From positions 308,420 to 372,419 of the forward strand of contig NZ_JAGPNL010000008.1 in NCBI RefSeq assembly GCF_018069565.1: DNA of 64,000 nucleotides. Reading direction: 5' to 3'. Shown here one piece after another: positions 48,917 to 57,238 of this stretch. The notes under the pieces were generated by a model. It ran no database searches and had not been told where the DNA came from. It saw nothing but the letters and a program-made list of their open reading frames with translations. The first letter of the stretch is position 1, and each line of letters begins with the position of its first letter. Position numbers and translations under genes: made by a program. The DNA comes from Streptomyces tagetis (lineage in GTDB: Bacteria; Actinomycetota; Actinomycetes; Streptomycetales; Streptomycetaceae).

Positions 48917-49957
48917 GTGCGTACCGAACGGAACCTCGCCCGTCTGGACCGGGTGTTCACGAGACTCGACCGGGAGCCGGAACGGCCGGCCCACCTGGTT
49001 GTGCCGGAGATGAGCCGGCACAGGATCGCGCTGTTCGCCGGAACCCTCGCGTTCTACGTGGCGATCGTGTGGGCCGTGCTCATCACTTCCTGGCTGGTCC
49101 GGCTCGACTGGCAGGTCATGTTCTTCCGCCCGTACCAGCAGTGGCCGGACATCCACGCGTTCGTCGACTACTACGTCGTGCTGGGCCAGCGCGGGCCGAC
49201 CGCGGTGATGGTCGCGGCCTGGCTGGGCTGGCGCTCCTGGCGGCAGCACACCCTGCGCCCGCTGCTGGCGCTCGGGGTCTCCCTGCTGCTGCTCAACGTC
49301 ACCGTGGGTGCCGCCAAGATCGGGATGGGCCGGCTCGGCCCGCACTACGCGACCACGGTCGGCGCCAACGAGATGTGGCTCGGCGGCGATATATTTCCGA
49401 GCGGTCACACCGCGAACGCCGTCGTGACCTGGGGCATCCTGGCCTATCTGGCGTCCACGCCGCGCGCCCGGCGCTGGCTGTCGGCCCTGTCGGCGGTCAC
49501 CTCGCTGGGCGTCGGGATGTCCACCGTCTACCTCGGGACGCACTGGCTCAGCGATGTGCTCCTCGGCTGGGCCGCGGGGCTGCTGATCCTGCTGGCGCTG
49601 CCGTGGTTCGAGCCGCTGATCGCCCGCGCGGAGACCTGGCTGCTCGCTCTGCGCGACCGCCTGCGTGACCGGCTGCGCGACCGGCTGCGCGACCGCAGGG
49701 GCCGCCGCACCCGCGCGCGGCGCCCGGCCACCGCGCCGGTCCGCCTCACGCCCGTACCCGAGCGCGAGGAGCCGCCGGCGCGTGAGCCGGTGGCCGCCCC
49801 GCGCACCCGCGCTCCGGCGTATCTGGCCCCGGGCCCGCACACGGTCCGCGCGGACCGTACGCCGGTCACCCCGGCCGGCAGCCGGCGCCCGGCTCCGTAC
49901 GCCGACCGCTCCCCGCGCAGCACGGCCCCGGCGGCCCGGCCCGTCTCGGGCGGCTGA
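48917..49957 (+). CDS. PAP2-superfamily membrane phosphatase with LRDR-repeat tail
   Basis: The protein has 346 residues from GTG 48917. Six membrane helices lie between residues about 35 and 250. Phosphatase motifs are AKIGMGRLGP (a variant of K-x6-RP), GGDIFPSGHTANAVV (PSGH intact) and MSTVYLGTHWLSDVLLGW (His and Asp kept, but the usual Arg after Ser is replaced by Thr). The substrate is probably a lipid pyrophosphate such as undecaprenyl-PP or phosphatidate. The tail has four LRDR tetrapeptides and then a Pro/Arg-rich, disordered 80 residues inside the cell. The 240-bp 5' gap is AT-richer and holds the promoter; I found no other element in it. Confidence 0.88.
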   Translation: MRTERNLARLDRVFTRLDREPERPAHLVVPEMSRHRIALFAGTLAFYVAIVWAVLITSWLVRLDWQVMFFRPYQQWPDIHAFVDYYVVLGQRGPTAVMVAAWLGWRSWRQHTLRPLLALGVSLLLLNVTVGAAKIGMGRLGPHYATTVGANEMWLGGDIFPSGHTANAVVTWGILAYLASTPRARRWLSALSAVTSLGVGMSTVYLGTHWLSDVLLGWAAGLLILLALPWFEPLIARAETWLLALRDRLRDRLRDRLRDRRGRRTRARRPATAPVRLTPVPEREEPPAREPVAAPRTRAPAYLAPGPHTVRADRTPVTPAGSRRPAPYADRSPRSTAPAARPVSGG

Positions 49958-49990
49958 GCGCGGCGCCGTCGCGCGCGGTCACCGTCGGCC

Positions 49991-50008
49991 GGCCCGTCCG
50001 GGCGGGCC
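49991..50008. terminator. Small hairpin between PAP2 and I78 genes
   Basis: GGCCCG (49991-49996) pairs with CGGGCC (50003-50008) around six bases, immediately before the stop codon of the convergent I78 gene. The stem is short, so only a weak call. Confidence 0.4.
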
Positions 50009-50224
50009 TCAGCCCTTCCAGGCGCGGGTCACGCGGCCGGCCTCGACCTCGAAGTTGATCCGGCCCACGCGGTACTCCATGGTGATCATCGTGCCGGGTG
50101 CCAGCGACCGCACCGTGGACCAGCCCCGCTGCCGTGCGAGCCGTTCGGCCGCGCCGGATTCGAGGCCGACGTATGCGTCGGTGCTGTCCCGGGGTTCCTC
50201 GGGGGGTGTCGGAATCGATGCCAT
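50009..50224 (-). CDS. I78-family peptidase inhibitor
   Basis: The protein has 71 residues from ATG 50224. It reads DAYVGLESGAAERLARQRGWSTVRSLAPGTMITMEYRVGRINFEVEAGRVTRAWKG. This has the potato-inhibitor-I-like core: a helix, then the RSLAPGTMITMEY binding loop and a RINFEV strand. I78 members inhibit serine proteases of the subtilisin or chymotrypsin type and are often intracellular guards, since no signal peptide is present. It could protect the cell against its own proteases (two lie near 40 kb); that is inference. The 311-bp region upstream (50225-50535) has an AT-rich part near 50300-50350 that may hold its promoter and contains no gene. Confidence 0.85.
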   Translation of the reverse strand: MASIPTPPEEPRDSTDAYVGLESGAAERLARQRGWSTVRSLAPGTMITMEYRVGRINFEVEAGRVTRAWKG

Positions 50225-50535
50225 GCCGCCACGCTATGCCCCGCTTCGCGGCCGGGGAAGCCCGCCCGGGTAACGGGGGTCTCCGATGCCCCTCCGGTCA
50301 CATTTCTGTCACAGGTCGACGACATGCGTTTTGGTCGAACTCCGTCACCCGGACGGACGGTTCCCGCCACCTTTAGCCGTCGGCCGGACGGAATTCCCCG
50401 CCACCTCGACGGGCCCGTGAATAGACGGCCGGAAAAGGACGGTGCGGAGGCGCCGGTGATCTCATCATTCCCCTTTCCCACGAAACGGAACGAACGCGGG
50501 GGATCAGATGTCGCCACAGGAAATACATCGTTCGA

Positions 50536-51531
50536 TCACGGTGCCTCCGGGCCGGCCGCGGCGGCCTCGGAGCGGGCGAGGGAACGCGCCAGCCGGTCCC
50601 GGGCCGACCGGATCGCGTCGGTCAGGCCGGCCGGCTCCACCACCTCGAACTCCACCCCCAGCATCATCAGGTGCAGCACCATGACATCCGGGTCGGCGGC
50701 GCCGGTGCGCAGCAGGCAGCGGTCCGGACCGTCCGCCGTGAGCACCCCGACGGCCGGGGAGATCCGCTCGGCGGCCCGCGCCAACGGCATCGGCAGCCGC
50801 ACCAGCGCGTGGGTGGCGTAGACCCGGGTGGAGACGCCCTCGGAGACGTACGCCGCGAGGTCCTCGGCGGGCGGCTCGCGCGGGGTGAAGCGCGGCCCGT
50901 GCGGCGGCGCCGGGGTGAGGCGGTCCACCCGGAAGGTGCGCCAGCCCGCCCGGTCCACGTCGAAGGCGACCAGGTACCAGAGGCGCTCGGTGCAGACCAG
51001 CCGGTACGGCTCGACGGTGCGGCGGCTCACCGTGCCGTCGTGGCCCCGGTAGGAACAGCGCAGCCGCTCCGTGTCCCGGCACAGCCGCGCCAGCTCGGTG
51101 AGGACGGCCGGGTCCACGGCACGGGCCCCCGGGCGGCGGAGCATCGGCACCGTGACCGCGTTCAGGGCGCCGACCCGGCGGCGCAGCCGCTCCGGCAGCA
51201 CCTGCTCCAGCTTGGCGAGGGCCCGTACGCAGCTCTCGTCGATCCCCTCGATGCCCTGCCCCGCGGCGGTGCGCAGCCCCACGGCGACCGCGACGGCCTC
51301 CTCGTCGTCCAGCAGCAGCGGCGGCAGCTCGGCGCCGGCCCCGAGCCGGTAGCCGCCGCCCGTGCCGGGGGCGGAGCCGACCGGGTAGCCCAGCTCGCGC
51401 AGCCGGTCCACGTCCCGGCGGACGGTGCGCGGGGAGACGCCGAGGCGGTCGGCGAGGTCGGTGCCGGACCACTCGCGGTGGGCCTGGAGCAGGGAGAGCA
51501 GGCGCAGCAGCCGTGCCGAGGTGTCGAGCAT
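50536..51531 (-). CDS. HTH-WYL transcriptional regulator (YafY-like)
   Basis: The protein has 331 residues from ATG 51531. The N-terminal DeoR-like helix-turn-helix is TSARLLRLLSLLQAHREWSGTDLADRLGVSPRTVRRDVDRLRELGYPVGSAPGTGGGYRLGAGAELPPLLLDDEEAVAV. The WYL domain contains VEPYRLVCTERLWYLVAFDVDRAGWRTFRVDRL; it binds nucleotides or oligonucleotide-like ligands in related proteins. A WCX C-terminal part follows. These regulators often sit next to their target; here the upstream neighbour on the same strand is a beta-rich hypothetical protein 41 bp away, and downstream is the I78 gene. A direct target cannot be named. Confidence 0.92.
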   Translation of the reverse strand: MLDTSARLLRLLSLLQAHREWSGTDLADRLGVSPRTVRRDVDRLRELGYPVGSAPGTGGGYRLGAGAELPPLLLDDEEAVAVAVGLRTAAGQGIEGIDESCVRALAKLEQVLPERLRRRVGALNAVTVPMLRRPGARAVDPAVLTELARLCRDTERLRCSYRGHDGTVSRRTVEPYRLVCTERLWYLVAFDVDRAGWRTFRVDRLTPAPPHGPRFTPREPPAEDLAAYVSEGVSTRVYATHALVRLPMPLARAAERISPAVGVLTADGPDRCLLRTGAADPDVMVLHLMMLGVEFEVVEPAGLTDAIRSARDRLARSLARSEAAAAGPEAP

Positions 51532-51572
51532 GCGTCCAGTCTGCCGACGGCCCCGGACGGCGGGCGCGGGGG

Positions 51573-52382
51573 TCAGCCCGGCAGGGCGGTGACCTCCACG
51601 GAGAGGTCGTTGTCCCGGGTGAAGTACGGCCCCGCCTCCAGCAGGCCGCCCGGGGCGCGCACCCGGGCCCGGGGGTAGGTGACCACGGGCTGCTTGTCGG
51701 CGATGTCGTCCAGGAGCCGGGCGACGCGCACGGCGGGGCCCTGCTCCCCGGCGGGACGCAGCCACAGGTCCCACACGCCGGGCTCCAGGGCGGTGTAGTC
51801 GACGGCGAGGCGGAACTCCGTCCCCTCGGCGTCCAGCGCGGCCCGGCGCGCGCCGTCCGCGCCGGAGCCGGGGCGGGGCCGCAGCTCGGCGTGGGCGCCG
51901 GTGTCGAAACGGGTGCCGTACAGGCGTCCCCGCAGGGTCAGCCCCTCCTCGGCGAGGTGCGGCTCGCCCGCCTCGGCGTGCGGGGCGCGCAGCCAGCTCC
52001 GGACGGTGAGGTTGCCCTGCCGGGTGGCGTACGGGATGCGCACGGCGACGTGGCCGAGGAGTCCGCTCGGGGTGCGCTCGGTCAGGGAGCGCAGGTCGGT
52101 GACGCCGGGCACCAGGCGCAGCGGCTCGCCGTCGGACACGCGGGCGTAGGCGTCCCAGCGGCCCTCGGGCAGCAGGACGCTGCTGGGCAGCGCGGCGCGC
52201 AGCCGCCCCTCGGCGGCGGGGGCGAGGGGCAGGCCGACCTCGTCGTCCGCGTCGCGGCGGCGCAGTACGAGGTGGGCCGTGGCGGACTCGCCGCGCGCGG
52301 CGACGTCGAAGGTCAGTCCGCCCGCGGAGTCGGCGATGCAGTCGGCCCGCAACGGAGCGGCCGACGGAGCCTGCGGCGTCAT
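51573..52382 (-). CDS. Conserved hypothetical beta-rich protein
   Basis: The protein has 269 residues from ATG 52382 with GAGGAGG seven bases upstream. It appears to be two beta-sandwich-like halves: RADCIADSAGGLTFDVAARGESATAHLVLRRRDADDEVGLPL, LPEGRWDAYARVSDGEPLRLVPGVTDLRSL, then TEFRLAVDYTALEPGVWDLWLRPAGEQGPAVRVARLLDDI and PYFTRDNDLSVEV. Such domains occur as C-terminal modules of Streptomyces surface-glycan transferases; here it stands alone, with no catalytic residues I can name. There is no signal peptide or membrane helix. It is followed at 41 bp by the WYL regulator and may be its partner. Confidence 0.75.
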   Translation of the reverse strand: MTPQAPSAAPLRADCIADSAGGLTFDVAARGESATAHLVLRRRDADDEVGLPLAPAAEGRLRAALPSSVLLPEGRWDAYARVSDGEPLRLVPGVTDLRSLTERTPSGLLGHVAVRIPYATRQGNLTVRSWLRAPHAEAGEPHLAEEGLTLRGRLYGTRFDTGAHAELRPRPGSGADGARRAALDAEGTEFRLAVDYTALEPGVWDLWLRPAGEQGPAVRVARLLDDIADKQPVVTYPRARVRAPGGLLEAGPYFTRDNDLSVEVTALPG

Positions 52383-52882
52383 GCGGTGCGGTGCCTCCTC
52401 GGTCCTCTCGTCGTCCGTTGAGACCGGGAACCCGGGCTCCTGGTTGTCCCTGTCCGGTTGCGAAGTGGTCACGGTCGGGGAACAGGGGCCACCCGGGGTC
52501 CCGCCGGACGGGACCGGACACCGCCGGAACCGGTGGCCGCGCCCTCCCGGCACGCTCGCACGCCTTCCCCACGACGGCGATTTCCCGCCATCGTCGTCCG
52601 CCGCCCTCCGGCACGGGTTTCCCGATATGTCGACTGAAGATCCCCAGGCGGGACGGCTCTCCTCCCCCGCACAACCCCCTTGTGCCACGGAGAACTTGAC
52701 GCCTGACGGAGGTTTCCGGCCACCGGGCGGGCGGACTCTTCGGATGATTCGATTCCGTTCGCCCCGGAGCGTGACCCCCGCCACGGATCGCCCGTTGTCT
52801 TCAGCATGAGCCGGGAACCACCCCGGACATCGGACCGGGAGCCACCCGGCCCGGTCACGCACCGCATCCCGAGGAGCCACCC
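52383..52882. other. 500-bp divergent intergenic region, no gene seen
   Basis: This region separates the beta-rich protein gene (minus) from a plus-strand hypothetical gene. Frames passing through have poor codon bias and no ribosome site. The stretch 52690-52760 is less GC-rich and could hold a promoter. I see no strong hairpin, repeat or known RNA. Confidence 0.5.
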
Positions 52883-53689
52883 GTGCCGCGCATGCTCGAC
52901 GTCAGCGACGAGGTACGCGCCGAGATCGGCGACGAAGAAGCCGACCGCCTGCTCGCCGGGGGCCACGCCCCGGGCGCTTACGACTGCACGTCCTGCCGTA
53001 CCCCGGGCGACTGCGAGCAGGAGCGGACCAGCACCGTCCTCTTCATCGGCGACGAGACCGCCGTCCTCGCCTTCGCCCACGCCGGCTGCCTGCCCTCGCA
53101 GGTCGTCAAGGTCACCGAGGAGCAGCTCCAGGGCGCCGTGAGGTCCATCAGCTCCGGCGCCGTCCCGCAGGAGCCCGCGCCGGCCGCGCCCGAGCAGCGC
53201 GCCGCGCCCGCGCCCGAGCAGGCCGTCCTCGGCGTGACCAGCGGACTGGTCCTGATCGCCGGGGAGCTGCACCCCGCGCTGGTGGTGGAGCCGACCGCGC
53301 CGATCGTGCGGCCGGGCACCACCGGCGCCGGGGACGACTTCCTGCCGCTCCTCATCGAGCAGGGCTTCCGGCCCGTCACCGAGCTGTCCACCGCGCCGTC
53401 CGTGCTGCACGGCTGGTCGGTGCTGCTCGCCATGGGCCAGTTGCACGCGGTGCTCCAGCCCGGGAACCACGGCGGCCGTCCGGTGGCCTGGTGGCAGGCG
53501 CACCAGCCGCTCCAGGTCACCGAGGGCTGGCGCACCGCGGCCAACAAGCACCAGCAGGTGCTGATGTTCGCCGCGCCGGTCGGGTCGATCGGCCGTCAGC
53601 CCCGCGAGGACCTGCTGCGGGACGCCCTGGACAAGGCCGCGGCCAACGGCCGGCTGGTCGCCGCCGCGCTGCCGCTCGCCGGTACCTGA
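52883..53689 (+). CDS. Conserved hypothetical protein with a Cys motif near the N-terminus
   Basis: The protein has 268 residues from GTG 52883 with GAGGAG six bases upstream; ATG 52892 is an alternative. The N-terminal part has MLDVSDEVRAEIGDEEADRLLAGGHAPGAYDCTSCRTPGDCEQERTSTVLFIGDETAVLAFAHAGCLPSQVV, where C-x2-C-x5-C may bind metal. An Ala/Pro-rich hinge (residues about 90-115) leads to a second domain, VLGVTSGLVLIAGELHPALVVEP and FLPLLIEQGFRPVTELSTAPSVLHGWSVLLAMGQLHAVLQPGNHGGRP, ending in RLVAAALPLAG. No export signal. I recall the gene as conserved next to der in Streptomyces, without function. Confidence 0.78.
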   Translation: MPRMLDVSDEVRAEIGDEEADRLLAGGHAPGAYDCTSCRTPGDCEQERTSTVLFIGDETAVLAFAHAGCLPSQVVKVTEEQLQGAVRSISSGAVPQEPAPAAPEQRAAPAPEQAVLGVTSGLVLIAGELHPALVVEPTAPIVRPGTTGAGDDFLPLLIEQGFRPVTELSTAPSVLHGWSVLLAMGQLHAVLQPGNHGGRPVAWWQAHQPLQVTEGWRTAANKHQQVLMFAAPVGSIGRQPREDLLRDALDKAAANGRLVAAALPLAGT

Positions 53690-53789
53690 GCCCGGCGGCG
53701 GCGCGGGCGGGCCGGTGACCCCCTCCCCCGCCGCCGGCGGGCCCGCCCGCCGACCGCATCCCTTCCGGCCCGGGGTCGTTTGGACATAC

Positions 53790-54107
53790 GTGCACGCATA
53801 CGACTCCTTCCGCCGATACGGTGGCCCCTCGGCCACGCCGATCTACGACGCGCTCTACGCCGAGTACGTCAAGACCTTCCGCTCCCTGCCGGGCGACCGC
53901 AGCGGCGAGGAGGAGCTGGGCTTCACCGGATTCGGGAACATCTTCCGCGGCCGGGGCGGATACAGCGCCTACAGCGCGGGCGCCCACAGCGCGCGGATCG
54001 GCCAGCCGTCGCCGTGGCAGCGCGTCGGCCCCCTGGTCCCGCCGGGCGCCGGGCCGCTGCGCCCCGCGCAGGCGGCGCTGCCGCCGGCCCCGCGCAGGGG
54101 CATCTGA
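53790..54107 (+). CDS. Small conserved hypothetical protein
   Basis: The 105-residue reading uses GTG 53790 (VHAYDSFRRYGGPSATPIYDALYAEYVKTFRSLPGDRSGEEELGFTGFGNIF). This conserved-looking opening is the reason for choosing this start; a GTG at 53715 adds 25 Pro/Arg-rich residues of doubtful coding value. Tyr- and Gly-rich segments (GRGGYSAYSAGAHSARIGQ) and a Pro-rich end (PLVPPGAGPLRPAQAALPPAPRRG) suggest a mostly disordered protein. There is no ribosome site at good distance, so it may be leaderless. Function unknown; it converges on der over a strong terminator. Confidence 0.65.
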   Translation: MHAYDSFRRYGGPSATPIYDALYAEYVKTFRSLPGDRSGEEELGFTGFGNIFRGRGGYSAYSAGAHSARIGQPSPWQRVGPLVPPGAGPLRPAQAALPPAPRRGI

Positions 54108-54125
54108 GGACGCGCCGACGCGCGA

Positions 54126-54155
54126 GAGGGGCGGTCCCGTCCGGGACCGCCCCTC
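54126..54155. terminator. Perfect 13-bp hairpin with four-base loop, bidirectional terminator
   Basis: GAGGGGCGGTCCC (54126-54138), loop GTCC, then the exact complement (54143-54155). It lies between the convergent hypothetical gene and der, 16 bp from the der stop codon. Confidence 0.88.
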
Positions 54156-54171
54156 CGCCGTGCCGCTCGGG

Positions 54172-55650
54172 CTACTTCTTCTTCGCGCCGCGCTTCTCGC
54201 GCACCCGCACCGAGATGTGGATCGGCGTCCCCTCGAAGCCGAACTCCTCGCGCAGCCGGCGCTCGATGAACCGCCGGTAGCCGGCCTCGATGAAGCCCGA
54301 GGCGAAGAACACGAACCGCGGCGGCCGGGTGCCCGCCTGCGTGCCGAACAGGATGCGCGGCTGCTTGCCGCCCCGCACGGGGTGCGGGTGGGCGGCGACC
54401 AGCTCGCCGAGGAAGGCGTTGAGCCGCCCCGTGGGCACCCGGGTCTCCCAGCCGGCGAGGGCGGTCTCGATCGCCGGGACCAGCTTCTCCATGTGCCGCC
54501 CGGTCTGCGCCGAGATGTTGACGCGCGGCGCCCAGGTCACCTGGCCCAGCTCGGTCTCGATCTCCCGCTCCAGGTAGTAGCGGCGCTCCTCGTCGAGGGT
54601 GTCCCACTTGTTGTACGCGAGGACCAGCGCGCGGCCCGCCTCCACGGCCATGGTGACGATCCGCTGGTCCTGCACCGAGATGGGGTCGGCGGCGTCGATG
54701 AGGACGACGGCGACCTCGGCCTTCTCGACGGCGGCGGCGGTGCGCAGCGAGGCGTAGTAGTCGGCGCCCTGCTGGAGGTGGACCCGCTTGCGGATGCCGG
54801 CGGTGTCGACGAAGGTCCAGCTCTTGCCGCCCAGCTCGATCCGCTCGTCGACCGGGTCGCGGGTGGTGCCGGCCAGCTCGTTGACCACCACGCGCTCCTC
54901 GCCGGCCACCTTGTTCAGCAGCGAGGACTTGCCGACGTTGGGCCGGCCGATCAGGGCGATGCGGCGCGGGCCGCCGACGGAGGTGCCGAAGGTCTGCTGG
55001 GGTGCCTCGGGCAGCGCCTCCAGGACCTGGTCCAGCATGTCGCCGGTGCCCCGGCCGTGCAGGGCGGAGACCGGGTGCGGCTCGCCCAGGCCCAGCGACC
55101 ACAGGTAGGACGCGTCGGCCTCGCCGCTGGGTCCGTCGACCTTGTTGGCGCAGAGCACGACGGGCTTGCCGGCCTTGCGCAGCAGCCGTACGACGGCCTC
55201 GTCGGTGTCGGTGGCGCCGACCTTGGCGTCGACGACGAAGACGACCGCGTCGGCCGCCTCGATCGCGTACTCGGCCTGTGCGGCCACGGAGGCGTCGATG
55301 CCGAGGACGTCCTGCTCCCAGCCGCCGGTGTCGACGACCTTGAAGCGGCGGCCGGCCCACTCGGCCTCGTAGGTGACGCGGTCGCGGGTGACGCCGGGCC
55401 GGTCCTCGACGACCGCCTCGCGGCGGCCGATGATCCGGTTGACCAGGGTCGACTTGCCGACGTTGGGGCGGCCGACGACGGCGAGGACGGGCAGCGGGCC
55501 GTGCCCGGCCGCCTCGATCGCGCCCTCGACGTCCTCGACGTCGAAGCCCTCTTCCGCGGCGAGCTCCATGAACGCCTCGTATTCGGCGTCGCCAAGCGCC
55601 CCGTGGTCGTGCTCCTCGCCCGAGCCCGCGGAGTGGATGTGGTCGTTCAT
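54172..55650 (-). CDS. der: Ribosome-assembly GTPase Der (EngA)
   Basis: The protein has 492 residues from ATG 55650. Two GTPase domains follow each other: the first with AVVGRPNVGKSTLVNRI (about residue 58), EDRPGVTRDR, VVDTGGWE and NKVD; the second with ALIGRPNVGKSSLLNKV, ELAGTTRDPVDE, FVDTAGIRKR and YNKWD. The KH-like C-terminal domain has RVPTGRLNAFLGELVAAHPHPVRGGKQPRILFGTQAGTRPPRFVFFASG and ends in a basic KKK. An acidic N-terminal extension of about 50 residues (HDHGALGDAEYEAFMELAAEEGFDVEDVEG) is typical of actinobacterial Der. It acts on the 50S subunit. It is last in the cmk-plsC-der operon. Confidence 0.97.
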   Translation of the reverse strand: MNDHIHSAGSGEEHDHGALGDAEYEAFMELAAEEGFDVEDVEGAIEAAGHGPLPVLAVVGRPNVGKSTLVNRIIGRREAVVEDRPGVTRDRVTYEAEWAGRRFKVVDTGGWEQDVLGIDASVAAQAEYAIEAADAVVFVVDAKVGATDTDEAVVRLLRKAGKPVVLCANKVDGPSGEADASYLWSLGLGEPHPVSALHGRGTGDMLDQVLEALPEAPQQTFGTSVGGPRRIALIGRPNVGKSSLLNKVAGEERVVVNELAGTTRDPVDERIELGGKSWTFVDTAGIRKRVHLQQGADYYASLRTAAAVEKAEVAVVLIDAADPISVQDQRIVTMAVEAGRALVLAYNKWDTLDEERRYYLEREIETELGQVTWAPRVNISAQTGRHMEKLVPAIETALAGWETRVPTGRLNAFLGELVAAHPHPVRGGKQPRILFGTQAGTRPPRFVFFASGFIEAGYRRFIERRLREEFGFEGTPIHISVRVREKRGAKKK

Positions 55651-55707
55651 GAAGTCCGTACCTCGTTCATCGTGGTGATCGGTGGGCACCCGGTTCCGGG
55701 TGCGCCA

Positions 55708-56376
55708 CTACTCGGATGCCGCCGTGCGGCCGGTGAGCCGTCCGGCGTGGTCCAGATGCGCGGTGAGCTGCTTCTGGATGCGCTCGGTCGCCTCGTCCAG
55801 CGCTTTGCGGGTCCGCCGTCCGCTGCCGTCGCCCGCCTCGAAGGGGTCGCCGAAGACGACGTCGACCCGGGAGCGCAGGGGAGGCAGCCCCTTTATCAAC
55901 CGGCCGCCCCGCCCGGAACTTCCCAGCACGGCGACCGGGACGATCGGGGCGCCGCCGCGCACGGCGAAGTAGGCGAGTCCGGCGCGCAGCGAGGCGAAGT
56001 CGCCGTCGCCCCGGGTGCCCTCGGGGAAGATGCCGAGCACCCCGCCGGCGTCCAGGACGCCCAGGGCGCGGGCTATCGCCGTGCGGTCGGTGGAGTGGCG
56101 GTCCACCTCCACCTGGCCGATGCCGGTCAGGAACGAGCCGAGCGGGCCGACGAACGCCTCCTTCTTGACGAGGAAGTGCGTCGGCCGGGGCGCGACCCCC
56201 ATGACCATGGGGCCGTCGATGTTGTGCGAGTGGTTCACGGCGAAGATCAGCGGGCCGCTCGCGGGCACCCGCCAGGCGCCGAGCACCCGCGGTCTCCACA
56301 GGCCGTACATGAGGCCGACGCCGATGCGGCGCCCGACCTCGGCGCCCCTCTCGGACGCGACGGTGGCGGCGGTCAC
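55708..56376 (-). CDS. plsC: 1-acyl-sn-glycerol-3-phosphate acyltransferase
   Basis: The protein has 222 residues from GTG 56376, which overlaps the cmk stop codon as GTGA. Acyltransferase motif I is IFAVNHSHNIDGPMV (H-x4-D), motif III is GVLGIFPEGTRGDGDF, and motif IV is APIVPVAVLGSSG. The enzyme adds the second acyl chain to lysophosphatidate at the inner membrane face to give phosphatidic acid. A moderately hydrophobic N-terminus (GVGLMYGLWRPRVLGAWRV) may dip into the membrane. Coupling to cmk and der is common in actinobacteria and reflects shared growth demand. The alternative assignment is an acyltransferase for another lipid head group. Confidence 0.93.
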   Translation of the reverse strand: MTAATVASERGAEVGRRIGVGLMYGLWRPRVLGAWRVPASGPLIFAVNHSHNIDGPMVMGVAPRPTHFLVKKEAFVGPLGSFLTGIGQVEVDRHSTDRTAIARALGVLDAGGVLGIFPEGTRGDGDFASLRAGLAYFAVRGGAPIVPVAVLGSSGRGGRLIKGLPPLRSRVDVVFGDPFEAGDGSGRRTRKALDEATERIQKQLTAHLDHAGRLTGRTAASE

Positions 56377-57068
56377 TTCCCCGCCCGCTTCTCCTCGACG
56401 AGGGTGACGACGCACTCGATGACCTGCGCGAGGGTGAGGTCGGTGGTGTCCACCTCGACGGCGTCGCCCGCCTTGGCCAGCGGGGAGGTCCTGCGGCTGG
56501 AGTCGGCGGCGTCCCGCTTGATCAGGGCCTCGCGGGTGGCGTGCACGTCGGCGCCCTTCAGCTCGCCGCTGCGGCGGGCGGCGCGGGCCTCCGCCGAGGC
56601 GGTGAGGAAGATCTTGAGGTCGGCGTCGGGCAGCACGGTGGTGCCGATGTCGCGGCCCTCGACGACGATGCCGCGCGGGGCGCCGGCGGCGATGGTGCGC
56701 TGCAGCTCGGTGATGCGGGTGCGCACCTCGGGGACGGCGCTGACCGCGCTGACCCTGGCGGTGACCTCCTGGGTGCGGATCGGGCCGGCCACGTCGACGC
56801 CGTCGACGGTGATGGCCGGGCCAGCCGGGTCGGTGCCGGAGAGGATCTCGGGCTTGCCGGCCGCGGCGGCGACGGCGTGCGGGTCGTCGGTGTCGATGCC
56901 GTTGGTCACCATCCACCAGGTGATGGCCCGGTACTGGGCGCCGGTGTCCAGGTAGCTCAGGCCGAGCTGCGCCGCGACGGCCTTCGACGTGCTCGACTTC
57001 CCCGTGCCGGAGGGGCCGTCGATGGCGACAATCACGGCCGGCTCGGTCGGGGCGGCGCCGTTTTCCAC
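56373..57068 (-). CDS. cmk: Cytidylate kinase
   Basis: The protein has 231 residues from GTG 57068 (VENGAAPTEPAVIVAIDGPSGTGKSSTSKAVAAQLGLSYLDTGAQYRAITWWMV). The P-loop is DGPSGTGKSS. CMP-binding residues are in YLDTGAQYRA and IVVEGRDIGTTVLPDADLKIFLTASAEARAARR. The LID region is DAADSSRRTSPLAKAGDAVEVDTTDLTLAQVIECV. It phosphorylates CMP and dCMP to the diphosphates with ATP. Longer upstream readings lack coding bias. A perfect 16-bp terminator separates it from tyrA upstream, so it has its own promoter in the 130-bp gap. plsC and der follow with overlap and 57 bp respectively. Confidence 0.96.
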   Translation of the reverse strand: MENGAAPTEPAVIVAIDGPSGTGKSSTSKAVAAQLGLSYLDTGAQYRAITWWMVTNGIDTDDPHAVAAAAGKPEILSGTDPAGPAITVDGVDVAGPIRTQEVTARVSAVSAVPEVRTRITELQRTIAAGAPRGIVVEGRDIGTTVLPDADLKIFLTASAEARAARRSGELKGADVHATREALIKRDAADSSRRTSPLAKAGDAVEVDTTDLTLAQVIECVVTLVEEKRAGK

Positions 57069-57196
57069 GAGGAGACACCTTCCTGGTGCGGTGCGGTGGG
57101 TGGGGTGCGGGGCGATCGGTGCGCCCCGCACAAGGTTACTTGCTCCGCGCGGGCCCCAGGACCGGCCCGGGGCGGCACCGGGAGCGGGCCCGAAGC

Positions 57197-57235
57197 CGCC
57201 CGCCCGGGACCGGCGCGGGCGGTCCCGGGCGGGCG
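57197..57235 (-). terminator. Perfect 16-bp hairpin directly after tyrA
   Basis: CGCCCGCCCGGGACCG (57197-57212) is exactly complementary to 57220-57235, with a seven-base loop. It starts three bases after the tyrA stop codon. It is the longest perfect stem I found in the window and should end the aroH-tyrA transcript. Confidence 0.88.
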
Positions 57236-57238
57236 CGG

